From positions 111,306 through 175,305 of the forward strand of contig CACOJO010000002.1 in NCBI GenBank assembly GCA_902627595.1: a stretch of 64,000 nucleotides of DNA, given 5' to 3'. This DNA is from an uncultured SAR86 cluster bacterium (GTDB lineage Bacteria > Pseudomonadota > Gammaproteobacteria > Magnimaribacterales > AG-339-G14). Position 1 is the first letter of the stretch; the number at the start of each line of letters is the position of its first letter. Positions 29,658-37,923 of the stretch are shown in pieces. The notes below the pieces were generated by a model. That model had not been told where the DNA came from. It ran no database searches and saw nothing but the letters and a program-made list of their open reading frames with translations. The translations under genes were made by a program, and so were the position numbers.

Positions 29658-30849
29658 AAACTTTTTCTATAAATGAAGTTGCAGTTTCCCAAGCAGTTAT
29701 ACCAGGATGCATTTGATTCATTACAAATCCTATTGAAACATGATTATCTGGATCTCCAAAACCAAGAGATCCTCCAGCTCCTCCATGACCGAAAGCACCT
29801 TCAGCAGGACCCATTGAAACGTCTTTAGAGCCAAGCATGAAACCCAATCCAAAACGGGTTTGAAGGTTAGCTAAAACTAAGTCGGCACCTTCGGATTCTG
29901 TTTGGCGAGCCATATCTATTGTTTCTGGACTAAGTAAATGCACGCCATTACGGTTCCCACCGTTGGATAAAACGCCATAGAATTTTGCTATTGCTCTTGC
30001 ACTGCCATGTCCATTAGCAGCTGGTATTTCGGCTTTACGCCATTCTCTGGTATTTGCATAAAAAGGATTTTTAATCTCCATTTTGGGATTATTAAATGCA
30101 GAGCCTGCAATAGTAGTGGGATCTTCAAAATCTTTTATCAATGCAAGATCACCTCGAAGAAAACTTTTTGGAATCATCTTAAAAAAAGGCGAAACCAATC
30201 TAGTCCATAAGGGAAACAAACTTGGTTGGATATCAGTTACCTTATCAAATTGTTCATCTGGCAAACCAATCCAGAAATCTAGATTTAAAGGTTCTGCAAT
30301 TTTTTCATTAAAATATTGCCCAATGGATTGACCAGTAACTCTTCTTACCATTTCTCCAATTAAGTGCCCATAAGTCAAGGCATGATAGCCGTGTTTAGTA
30401 CCTGGTTCCCATTGAGGTTTTTGAGCAGCCAATGCGTTCACCATTACATCCCAGTTATAGTATGCATCATCAGGCAAAGGAGTTGTTACTCCACATAAGC
30501 CAGATTTATGACAGAACAAATACCTTACTGGTATTTTATCTTTTCCTTCTTGTGCAAACTCAGGCCAATATTTAGCTACTGGATCGTCTAAATTAACTTT
30601 ACCTTCCTCGATTAATTGCAGGAGACAAACTGCTGCCAACCCTTTAGTTGTAGAAAAGACATTAACGATCGTATCTTCCTGCCAAGTTGTATTTTCTTCA
30701 TCCGAGTCGATACCACCCCAGAGATCAATTACTTTCTCTCCCTCGATTTCAACTGTAATAGCAGCTCCTCTTTCAAAGCCTGACTCAAGATTTTTTTCAA
30801 ACAACTCTCTAGCCGAAGAGAATTTTTCATCGCAGTATCCGTTTATCAT
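29644..30849 (-). CDS. serine hydrolase of the beta-lactamase/EstB family
   Basis: 401 residues with AGGGGA before the ATG. The class C beta-lactamase-like nucleophile motif is S66-T-T-K69 in NVFSTTKGLA. HGYHALTYGHLIGE supplies the YxN-like region and GHGGAGG the third motif (HGG replacing KTG), as in carboxylesterase EstB. No signal peptide, so probably a cytosolic esterase rather than a lactamase. First gene of the two-gene unit with the TauD-like dioxygenase. Confidence 0.88.
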   Translation of the reverse strand: MINGYCDEKFSSARELFEKNLESGFERGAAITVEIEGEKVIDLWGGIDSDEENTTWQEDTIVNVFSTTKGLAAVCLLQLIEEGKVNLDDPVAKYWPEFAQEGKDKIPVRYLFCHKSGLCGVTTPLPDDAYYNWDVMVNALAAQKPQWEPGTKHGYHALTYGHLIGEMVRRVTGQSIGQYFNEKIAEPLNLDFWIGLPDEQFDKVTDIQPSLFPLWTRLVSPFFKMIPKSFLRGDLALIKDFEDPTTIAGSAFNNPKMEIKNPFYANTREWRKAEIPAANGHGSARAIAKFYGVLSNGGNRNGVHLLSPETIDMARQTESEGADLVLANLQTRFGLGFMLGSKDVSMGPAEGAFGHGGAGGSLGFGDPDNHVSIGFVMNQMHPGITAWETATSFIEKVYESK

Positions 30850-30892
30850 TTTATCCCCTAAAAAAGATAGAATAACTCTATTCTATAGTGTA

Positions 30893-31624
30893 ATGAAAGT
30901 AAAAAAAGCTGACGATTATCAATCTTGGTATATTAGCGAAGGCGAAAGAGCCTTGCTGATTGATCCATGGTTTGAAACTTCTCTTGTTGATGGTAATGGT
31001 TGGTTTCTTCAGAGAAAAAAAGAAAAAAATTCCCATTTAACGAAAACTGAACTAGCTTTGGTTCAAGATATCATCATTACAGCTCCCTTTGGAGATCATC
31101 TACATTTCAATACATTAAAAAAATTTCCTGAAGCTAATTTATGGTGTTCGAGAAAAGTTAAATCAATATTAAAAAAAGAAAATTTTGCAAATAAGATATT
31201 TGAATTTTCATCGGAATCTAATTTGATTGGAAATCTTGATGTAAAAGTCTACCCAGCAGGTTTTCCTTATAACACGACAGCATCTTGTTTGTTGGTATCA
31301 AATTCAGATGGATTTAAAATTTTTCACGATGGACACGTAGCTAACAAAAAAATAATTTCCAAAAACAACATAAAAGCTAATATCGCCATCCTAACTGCCG
31401 AAGAAGTGAAGTTTTTTGGATTATTGACGTTGAGCATGAATTTCAAGAGTTCGATTGAGGTTTGTAAATTACTTCAAGCAGATAAGTTATTTATAACCGG
31501 CTCTAATCCATTGAAAAATTCTGGTTTGATAAATTATTTTTTAAAATTAAAAAAACTTGATAAAGATTTATCAGCAGATAAGATTGAAATTTTTTATGAG
31601 GCAGGCAGCAGTTATTCTTCTTAA
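30893..31624 (+). CDS. degenerate metallo-beta-lactamase-fold protein
   Basis: 243 residues. The start SWYISEGERALLIDPWF and FHDGHVAN resemble UlaG-like MBL proteins. The HxHxDH metal site is reduced to APFGDHLH, with only the final D-H kept, so it may be catalytically altered or bind one metal. The C-terminal half (FGLLTLSMNFKSSIEVCKLL, LFITGSNP) is consistent with the fold. It overlaps the next small gene by 29 bases. Specific role unknown. Confidence 0.6.
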   Translation: MKVKKADDYQSWYISEGERALLIDPWFETSLVDGNGWFLQRKKEKNSHLTKTELALVQDIIITAPFGDHLHFNTLKKFPEANLWCSRKVKSILKKENFANKIFEFSSESNLIGNLDVKVYPAGFPYNTTASCLLVSNSDGFKIFHDGHVANKKIISKNNIKANIAILTAEEVKFFGLLTLSMNFKSSIEVCKLLQADKLFITGSNPLKNSGLINYFLKLKKLDKDLSADKIEIFYEAGSSYSS

Positions 31625-31988
31625 GATATTAACTTTATGTATCTTCTTTTCTTCACAAGCATTCTCTAAAAATATAATTCTTGACTGCGATGTAACTTTG
31701 GTTGGCATTGAGGGCAAAGATATGGCCTCAGACGATACTGAAGTAATAGACATAAATCTCAAAGCTAAGACCATCTTTTTTGGAGCAGAGGCAATTCCTT
31801 ACAATTTAAGAAATAGAATTAATGTATATGAGGGAAGATATTTCAAAGGTAATAAAAGAACCTTTGCTATTGAAAATAAGCTAGTTATAAATAAGAAAAC
31901 CCTTCAAGCATCTCTAAATAAAAATGTATGGGATAACAAAAAAATTAGTGTAAATAGTTATTCTTATTACGATTGTAAAAAAAGATAA
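31596..31988 (+). CDS. small secreted protein of unknown function
   Basis: 130 residues from ATG 31596; upstream in-frame codons add a non-signal extension. The N-terminus MRQAAVILLKILTLCIFFSS, then QAFSKN, is a convincing signal peptide. The mature part of about 105 residues has one cysteine near each end (ILDCD and YYDCKK), which could form a disulfide. I recognise no family. Confidence 0.6.
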   Translation: MRQAAVILLKILTLCIFFSSQAFSKNIILDCDVTLVGIEGKDMASDDTEVIDINLKAKTIFFGAEAIPYNLRNRINVYEGRYFKGNKRTFAIENKLVINKKTLQASLNKNVWDNKKISVNSYSYYDCKKR

Positions 31989-32001
31989 AGGAAAATTTTC
32001 A

Positions 32002-32895
32002 ATGAATAAAGATGATTATTTATTAAGAAATATTTCTAAAATTAGTCACAAGAAGTGGGAGTTATATGTCATCACTAGAATTCTCCATTTATTAAATGAC
32101 AAAGATATTGAATTTGTTTGTCAGCAATACATAAACCCTCCTGATAATAGAGATTATTATTTAGCTGACATTTGTTTTCCTAGCCTGGAGCTTTATTGCG
32201 AGATTGATGAGCTTCAGCATAGTAAAAAAAATCATGAATTAAATGATTTATTGAGACAAAGAGAAATTTTGGAAGCAACGAATTGGATTGAGAAAAGAAT
32301 TAAAATTTTTGATAAAAATAAACAAATTCTCAGTTTAAAAGAAATAGACTCGCAAATAGATAATTTTCTAAATTACCTAAAAAAAAGAAAAACAGAAATA
32401 GAGAAAAGAAAAAAAATTAAATTAATTTGGAATTTTGAGGATAAATACAATCCAAATCCTCATATTCAAAAGGGTTTCATAAAAGTAGAAGATAATGTTG
32501 TTTTCCGATATCACAGAGATGCATTAAAACTCTTTGGATATGACAAAGGTCACTATCAAAGCGCAGTATGGAATATTAAAGAAAAAAATGAATTTGTCTG
32601 GTTTCCAAAATTATATCGAAATAAATCATGGAATAATAAACTTATAAGTGGAGGAGATGAGATATCTCAAGAAAAGATATCAAATAACAGGGTCGTTCCC
32701 TTCAAAGAATGGAATTCAAATAAAAAGCTGGATAAAAAAATTATCGTTTTTGCACACTATAAAAATGTTTTAGGTCAAACAGTTTATAAATTTTATGGGC
32801 GCTATCAAACCGACTGGAACAATTCAAATAGGTTTAAACAGCATTTTTATAGAGAAGATAAAGAAATAAATCTAAATTCTTATCATAAGAAATAG
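32002..32895 (+). CDS. PvuRts1I/AbaSI-like modification-dependent restriction endonuclease
   Basis: 297 residues, the length of this type IV family, which cuts DNA containing 5-hydroxymethylcytosine or glucosylated forms as found in some phages. The N-terminal nuclease domain (about 1-130) has SKISHKKWELYVITRILH, EFVCQQYI, then acidic residues D56 (ADICFP) and E67/D69 in CEIDELQH: a Vsr-like PD-(D/E)XK core. The C-terminal half (about 160-297) matches the SRA-like reader as I recall it from AbaSI: FRYHRDALKLFGYDKG, VWFPKLYRNKSWNN, VFAHYKNVLGQTVYKFYG. AAGGAAA precedes the ATG. The assignment is from memory of the AbaSI and PvuRts1I sequences, without alignment. Confidence 0.82.
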   Translation: MNKDDYLLRNISKISHKKWELYVITRILHLLNDKDIEFVCQQYINPPDNRDYYLADICFPSLELYCEIDELQHSKKNHELNDLLRQREILEATNWIEKRIKIFDKNKQILSLKEIDSQIDNFLNYLKKRKTEIEKRKKIKLIWNFEDKYNPNPHIQKGFIKVEDNVVFRYHRDALKLFGYDKGHYQSAVWNIKEKNEFVWFPKLYRNKSWNNKLISGGDEISQEKISNNRVVPFKEWNSNKKLDKKIIVFAHYKNVLGQTVYKFYGRYQTDWNNSNRFKQHFYREDKEINLNSYHKK

Positions 32896-33038
32896 ATTAG
32901 CAAAAACAGAAGCGCCACTATGAGGAAGGCGGGTAAAAAATATTTCAAAGTACGAACATTAATCTCGTCATCATTCCTGAACAAATTTATCAATAGGGCA
33001 ACAACAATAATGGCTAATAAGAAATAGAGTAGAAACAT
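32883..33038 (-). CDS. small two-helix membrane protein (51 aa)
   Basis: A short gene read directly from the sequence. It starts at ATG 33038, immediately after the TAA of the zinc-ribbon membrane protein gene (TAAATG), and ends TGA at 32885-32883. It has a first helix MFLLYFLLAIIVVALLINLF, a charged turn RNDDEINVRTLK, and a second helix YFLPAFLIVALLFLLIYFL. Its 3' end overlaps the convergent restriction gene by 13 bases. The exact abutment suggests translational coupling with the preceding gene. No family recognised. Confidence 0.6.
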   Translation of the reverse strand: MFLLYFLLAIIVVALLINLFRNDDEINVRTLKYFLPAFLIVALLFLLIYFL

Positions 33039-34463
33039 TTAAAGAGTGATTCCTGCTTCCTTTAAAGATTCAAGTCTATCAATAATTACTTGTAACCTAT
33101 TTTCAATTTCACTTTTAAGAGTTTTATCTTCACTGAGTGCTGTTTCACAATCTTCCAGATCTTTTTTTTGTTCATCAAATTCTGATGAAATCAAATCTGA
33201 CTCAGTTTGAAAATCTATAAATTTTTGCAAGTCAACTTCTATCTTATTTTCGTTTATTCTTTGATTTAATTCACTTATACAATTTTCCAAACTCTTGTTG
33301 AGTAAAAAGATAAACTTTTTGTGTATATTCAGATTGGATTTTATTATTTTTCCCTTCAAGTATAAAATTCTTAGTCCTGGCGGAAGTATGAAGAATAAAG
33401 AAAAGCCAAAGATAGTTGTAAATATTTCCGTTGGATCGCCGACTAATCCTATTACCAAGATGATTAAAAAGATTACAATCCAACCTATCCAAAATTTTAT
33501 TTTGCTTTCGATTTCATCATGTTCATTTGTATTGAGAGAGTCCTCTTTATATTTAAAATTTTTCAATGAAAAAAGCTTCGTTTCATCATTAAAAGCTACA
33601 TCGGCGTGTTTTTCATTAAAAATTTCAATAATGGAATTTTTATTTTGATATTTTTTTATTAAAGAATTGCTCAATCTGTTAACCACACTTGCTTTATGTT
33701 CCTTTTCGTCTATTTTTAGTTGATCTTTATAAAGGCTTAATTCGGCTTCTAAACTCTTTAATTTAGTTTTATCTTCCCATCTTGTGCCGACTTTTTTTCT
33801 CTCTGCATCAATCTTTTCTGCAAGATCTTCTACTGAAACCTCTAAAGAAAGTTTTTTTGCTTTAGTGAGAGTTGATTTTTCTTTTTTTGAATTAGCGGCA
33901 TCAATCTTTATTAGTTTATTTAAGTCTTCGTTGCTTAAAATTTCTTCAGCAAAATCTTCAGCATTTTGTTTTTTGATTGAATTGAACTCCTTTCTTAAAT
34001 TTTCAAAAAGCTTGACGCCTTTCTCCAGCATTTCAACATAGGTTTTGTTCTTTTCCTCAATTTTTGCTTGAGAAGATTTTAATTTTGATTCTAGTTCCGG
34101 AATCTTTGTTTCTTTTAGATAAGATAAATCATTGGAAAGTTTTTCCTCTTCATTTGCTAGATCTTTTGCCTCTCTTGTTAAACTTTCTTTAGCTAATGTA
34201 CCAACTGATTTTTTTCCAGAACATTCTTCGCACATCCAGACAGTTCGATATGTCGTGTGCGTCCTTTTTCTTGATGTAAGTAAAGATCTTTCTAACGCCT
34301 TTTGAGAGGTCTGAAATCCAAGAATGGCACCAACAACTTCTTTGCCTCCAACGGTATTTCTAGAGGTTGCTGTCACTTTTTTTGGGTGACGAACCATGAA
34401 ATTGGCTGGAGCCTGGCTTCCACAGATATTACAAGTCGTTAATCTGTATTTTTTTTTCGCCAT
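33039..34463 (-). CDS. zinc-ribbon, coiled-coil membrane protein of unknown function
   Basis: 474 residues. A putative zinc ribbon uses C11/C14 (CNIC) and C78/C81 (CEEC), with a basic stretch between. Residues about 95-290 are highly charged heptad-like coiled coil. Two membrane helices lie at about 324-369 (FWIGWIVIFLIILVIGLVG and IFGFSLFFILPPG), followed by a second coiled coil to the C-terminus. It is divergent from the KAP NTPase gene with only 48 bases between and abuts the small membrane protein gene. I do not recognise a family; the architecture suggests a membrane-anchored scaffold or sensor. Confidence 0.65.
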   Translation of the reverse strand: MAKKKYRLTTCNICGSQAPANFMVRHPKKVTATSRNTVGGKEVVGAILGFQTSQKALERSLLTSRKRTHTTYRTVWMCEECSGKKSVGTLAKESLTREAKDLANEEEKLSNDLSYLKETKIPELESKLKSSQAKIEEKNKTYVEMLEKGVKLFENLRKEFNSIKKQNAEDFAEEILSNEDLNKLIKIDAANSKKEKSTLTKAKKLSLEVSVEDLAEKIDAERKKVGTRWEDKTKLKSLEAELSLYKDQLKIDEKEHKASVVNRLSNSLIKKYQNKNSIIEIFNEKHADVAFNDETKLFSLKNFKYKEDSLNTNEHDEIESKIKFWIGWIVIFLIILVIGLVGDPTEIFTTIFGFSLFFILPPGLRILYLKGKIIKSNLNIHKKFIFLLNKSLENCISELNQRINENKIEVDLQKFIDFQTESDLISSEFDEQKKDLEDCETALSEDKTLKSEIENRLQVIIDRLESLKEAGITL

Positions 34464-34511
34464 AATTTAATTATAGTAATAAACAAAGAAATTTTAAAAG
34501 AGGTATACAAA

Positions 34512-36581
34512 ATGACAGGAATAGTTGATCAAGCTCTTAAACAAGATGGGCAAGACTCTCTTGATTTAGGAAAGTATACAAAAGCTCTTTTGGATTTTAT
34601 TGAAAAAACAGATACGCCAATGACAATTGGCGTCCAAGGAGAATGGGGTAGCGGCAAGACTTCAATGTTAAATCAAATCTGGAATGGTTTAGACAAAAGA
34701 GATATTGATAACGAACAAATCAAGTATAAACAAATTTGGATTAATGCTTGGGAACATTCTTTACTCTGTTCTCCAGAAGAATGTTTAATAAAAATAATTA
34801 ATGAAATTATTTCAGAATTGGTCTCGGCAGATCAACAAAAAACAAAGGCAGAAAAGCTATCAGCTGGTATAAGTAAGTTAGCCAGAGGTGCTGCACGAAT
34901 TGGAGGAGCAGTTGCTCTGGGAGCAGCTGGAAAAGACATTGCAGACGATATTTTTGACGAACATGAAAATTCAATCAAACAATTAAGAGAAGAATTAAGA
35001 AAACTTACAACAGAAATTAAAGGATTAGAAACTAATCCATACGATAAATTTGTAATTTATGTTGATGATTTAGATCGTATTGACCCTCCAGATGCTGTAA
35101 AAATTCTAGAACTTTTAAAAAATATTTTTAATATTCCAGACTGTATTTTTCTTCTAGCTATAGATTATCAAGTGGTAGTTAAAGGTTTGGAAGCCAAGTT
35201 TGGCAAACAAACACCCGAAAATGAAAGAGAGTTTAAATCTTTTTTTGACAAGATAATCCAACTCGCTTTTAAGATGCCCATGTCGGATTATGACATTGGC
35301 CAGTATATCTCAGAACTTTTAAAGCAGATTGGTTTTGAAGATGAAGAAGATGAAAAATTAGATCCAGATCTTATTACTGAATTTGTTAATTTAACTATTT
35401 CTGGAAATCCAAGGTCAATAAAACGTCTAATCAATTCACTTTCATTAATTAAAATCATAAATGATCTTTCAGAGGAGCAAGACTCAGATTTTTTAAAAAA
35501 TGACGTAGGTGCAACTATCATGTTTGCAATGGTTTGCTTACAAACAGCTCAGCCAGATGTTTATAACTTGCTAGCTGAATATCCTGATTTTACAAAATGG
35601 AACGATGAAATAGCCTTTAAGAAAACTCAAGGCAAGGAAATGCAAGAAGAAACCTTCCAGGAGAATTATGATCAGGCTATTAAGAGTGATGATTTTGACG
35701 AAGATTGGGAGAAAGCACTTTTTAGAATTTGTTACTTAAATCCAACCTCCAGACTACAAACAAATAATATTTCAAGATTTTTCTCTATTTTAAAAGATAA
35801 GTTTGTAAAAAAAGATGATACGACAGAACTGACATCTTTTATAACAAAAGCTTTGGGTCAGTCAGCCATTACGTCAGTAACAACAAAAGATAGTCAAAAC
35901 ATAAGACCTCCGAAAGGATCTTATAAACCAGTTTTTGAGTCAGGACTGGAGGGGTGGTTAGAGAATAGAGCAACTGCTGACACAGATAAAGACAATACTC
36001 GTCGATACGTGAACTTTTTGAAAGAAAATTATAATGTCCTAGACTTTGATCAATCTAAATCTTTGAAGGATCACTCTTCTGATTTTGTCTTTAAATATTC
36101 TGGAGCTATTTCTCTTTATTACAAAACTAAAAAACTATTACATCTGAGAGCTTTTTTCAATAAGGAAGGTAAGTCAATGATGGAAATCATTTTCTTAAAA
36201 AATCCTAAGTATGAAAATAAACAACTATATTTAAAAAAATCAGAAATGAGATGTCCTCACAGAAGAAAACTTCATACATTTGATGTTGAAAATAAATCAT
36301 ATAAAGGACATCCTGGATTTCCAGAGTGGTTAAGTGGAGTGGGTCAATCAGATCTTTTTTCTACTGATACCTTAAACTTTATTGTGAATGATTTGGTGGA
36401 GATGAGAGAAAATATTGATAACAAAGATAAGTTCATAACGAGAAAAGAAGTAGATTTAAATATAAAAATATATAAAACTGCTGATAAAAATTCAGAAGAG
36501 TTTAAAAATGCCTACGAATGGCTTTTAGATATATATTCTGATGACAAAGAAGATCAAAGATTTGTTGAGTTGGACATTTAG
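34512..36581 (+). CDS. KAP-family P-loop NTPase
   Basis: 689 residues with AAGAGG eight bases before the ATG. Walker A GEWGSGKT is at 43-50, the KAP-typical QIWINAWEHS follows, and Walker B is FVIYVDDLDRI near residue 180, then LLKNIFNIPDCIFLLAIDYQ. A small hydrophobic stretch (GAARIGGAVALGAAGK, about residue 130) sits where many KAP proteins carry membrane segments. The C-terminal third (KPVFESGLEGWLENRA and onward) is an unassigned domain that may be the sensor or effector. KAP proteins include the phage-exclusion protein PifA. It ends four bases before tRNA-Ala. Confidence 0.85.
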   Translation: MTGIVDQALKQDGQDSLDLGKYTKALLDFIEKTDTPMTIGVQGEWGSGKTSMLNQIWNGLDKRDIDNEQIKYKQIWINAWEHSLLCSPEECLIKIINEIISELVSADQQKTKAEKLSAGISKLARGAARIGGAVALGAAGKDIADDIFDEHENSIKQLREELRKLTTEIKGLETNPYDKFVIYVDDLDRIDPPDAVKILELLKNIFNIPDCIFLLAIDYQVVVKGLEAKFGKQTPENEREFKSFFDKIIQLAFKMPMSDYDIGQYISELLKQIGFEDEEDEKLDPDLITEFVNLTISGNPRSIKRLINSLSLIKIINDLSEEQDSDFLKNDVGATIMFAMVCLQTAQPDVYNLLAEYPDFTKWNDEIAFKKTQGKEMQEETFQENYDQAIKSDDFDEDWEKALFRICYLNPTSRLQTNNISRFFSILKDKFVKKDDTTELTSFITKALGQSAITSVTTKDSQNIRPPKGSYKPVFESGLEGWLENRATADTDKDNTRRYVNFLKENYNVLDFDQSKSLKDHSSDFVFKYSGAISLYYKTKKLLHLRAFFNKEGKSMMEIIFLKNPKYENKQLYLKKSEMRCPHRRKLHTFDVENKSYKGHPGFPEWLSGVGQSDLFSTDTLNFIVNDLVEMRENIDNKDKFITRKEVDLNIKIYKTADKNSEEFKNAYEWLLDIYSDDKEDQRFVELDI

Positions 36582-36585
36582 TTTT

Positions 36586-36664
<79 letters not shown>

Positions 36665-36673
36665 TATTTGACG

Positions 36674-36871
36674 ATGATTAAACAAATGAAAAAACTCTTA
36701 GCTCTAATCTTACTTATTGCCTTAGTTGGTTGTGCTGAATATGGTTCTTATGCTGAATGTAATTTAAAAGAAAGAACCAAATTTACTAAAGAATTATCAC
36801 ATGATGATGAGATGGCTATATTTAGGTTTTGCTTAGATTTTAAAAGTTCTTCAGAAATGATTGTTCCTTAA
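36674..36871 (+). CDS. small predicted lipoprotein
   Basis: 65 residues from ATG 36674 (or 61 from ATG 36686). MKKLLALILLIALVGCAEYG is a clean lipoprotein signal with lipobox LVGC. The mature part of about 45 residues has two more cysteines (AECN and RFCLD). It begins 13 bases after tRNA-Ala, inside the interval bounded by the duplicated tRNA end. No family recognised. The in-frame ATG at 36617 lies in the tRNA and is not used. Confidence 0.65.
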   Translation: MIKQMKKLLALILLIALVGCAEYGSYAECNLKERTKFTKELSHDDEMAIFRFCLDFKSSSEMIVP

Positions 36872-36992
36872 TTAATTATGTTTATTCCTAAAGAAATCCT
36901 TTAAGCAATTGTGTTCGCTACAATCATTGAAATATTTTTTTATCACTTAAATCTATTTTCTTTTATCATTAAAAAAAGATTTAATTAAAAAT

Positions 36993-37616
36993 ATGAATTT
37001 CAAATCTAGAAAAACTTGGTTTTGGACTTTCTTGATCTCAGCAGTTCTCTTTGCTTTCTTACCACTATTCTCAGCAACAGGAGATATAAATCCTGAGTCA
37101 CCATTAGCAGCTGTAGAAGCAATACTTATCGTAGTAGGTACTGTATCTTTTTGGACTTGGGTATTTTTAAAATTTTTTGGTAAAGAAGCTAAAGAAGAGA
37201 AAGCTGCAAAAAAAAGAAGTGAAGACGCTGCTGCAGCACAAAAAGAAAGAGTTGAGAGGCAAAAAGGAGAGATGCGAATTAAAAAAGAACAAGAAGAAAG
37301 AGAGAGATTGGAACAAGTAGAGCGGGAGATTATTCAAGGATTTTTGGATGACATCGCAAAGTTAATACCTGATGAACAAGAACAGGAAAAAATATCTTCA
37401 GCTTTTTTAAGTAAAAAGCATTCTATGGGAATGCCTAAAAGACATGTAGATTTCATCTATGGAGAGTTTTTCGATCCCAAGGAAACAGTTACAAAAAAAA
37501 CTACTAAAGTTACAGGTAAATACATACAGACCGGAACAAACAAATTAGGCAATCCCACATATAAATATGAAATGACTTTTGAAGATGGCTTTCTTGTTGG
37601 ATGGAAGGATCTGTAG
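36993..37616 (+). CDS. two-helix membrane protein with BamE-like C-terminus
   Basis: 207 residues. Two membrane segments (about 9-27 and 38-62) are followed by a long charged helix rich in KEE/RER (about 65-120). The C-terminal domain MGMPKRHVDFIYGEFFDPKE, NPTYKYEMTFEDGFLVGW has the G-x-P and fxxG patterning seen in small BamE/SmpA-like domains, an inference by pattern only. It lies between the two tRNA-end repeats, so it is likely cargo of the integrated element. Confidence 0.6.
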   Translation: MNFKSRKTWFWTFLISAVLFAFLPLFSATGDINPESPLAAVEAILIVVGTVSFWTWVFLKFFGKEAKEEKAAKKRSEDAAAAQKERVERQKGEMRIKKEQEERERLEQVEREIIQGFLDDIAKLIPDEQEQEKISSAFLSKKHSMGMPKRHVDFIYGEFFDPKETVTKKTTKVTGKYIQTGTNKLGNPTYKYEMTFEDGFLVGWKDL

Positions 37617-37654
37617 TTTTATTTACTACAATTGTATTTCTTAAAGAGAATTCA

Positions 37655-37702
37655 ATGGCATGTAAGAGGTCGGTAGTTCGATCCCGCATAGCTCCATCAA
37701 AG
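37655..37702 (+). repeat. attachment-site-like direct repeat, decayed tRNA-Ala 3' end
   Basis: Second copy of the tRNA-Ala 3' half, 1,038 bases downstream. The five differences include CCATCA for CCACCA and CGCATAG for CGCCTAG, which break T-arm and acceptor pairing, so it is not a functional tRNA. It marks the right end of an insertion next to the intact tRNA, or the left end of a second one. Confidence 0.75.
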
Positions 37703-37762
37703 AAACCCAATAAATATAAGGCTTACAAGGTAGGTACATTTTCTACCTGTCTTGTCTTAAAT

Positions 37763-37786
37763 TTTTGGTCACACTTTTGGTCACAC
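37763..37786 (+). repeat. tandem 12-bp repeat TTTTGGTCACAC x2
   Basis: Two exact, adjacent copies at 37763-37774 and 37775-37786. I recall TGGTCACA direct repeats near tRNA-site integrase genes, where they would be integrase arm-binding sites; no integrase gene remains here. Confidence 0.6.
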
Positions 37787-37923
37787 CCTGAAAGCCTTAT
37801 TCCATAAAACCTAGAATATTTAGTTATATATCGTCATTTTGCTAAATAAATTACTTTAATTAAAAATATTTGTAGATAGTTTATATTTGTTTTATAAATT
37901 AAAAAAATTAGGAGTAAATTAAT

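Larger units (their letters stand above)
37617..37923. other. gene-poor scar with tRNA-end repeat and structured DNA
   Basis: No credible gene. It holds the second tRNA-end copy (37655-37702), then a 9-bp inverted repeat ATAAGGCTT (37716-37724)/AAGCCTTAT (37792-37800). Inside that are a small hairpin AGGTAG (37728-37733)/CTACCT (37743-37748) and tandem TTTTGGTCACAC repeats. The open frame starting MACKRS here is a translated tRNA fragment. The rest is AT-rich leader before the next gene. Confidence 0.7.

Noticed and set aside
37655..37702. A second tRNA-Ala gene
   Set aside because: Only the 3' half is present, and changes in the T arm and CCA end break the cloverleaf.
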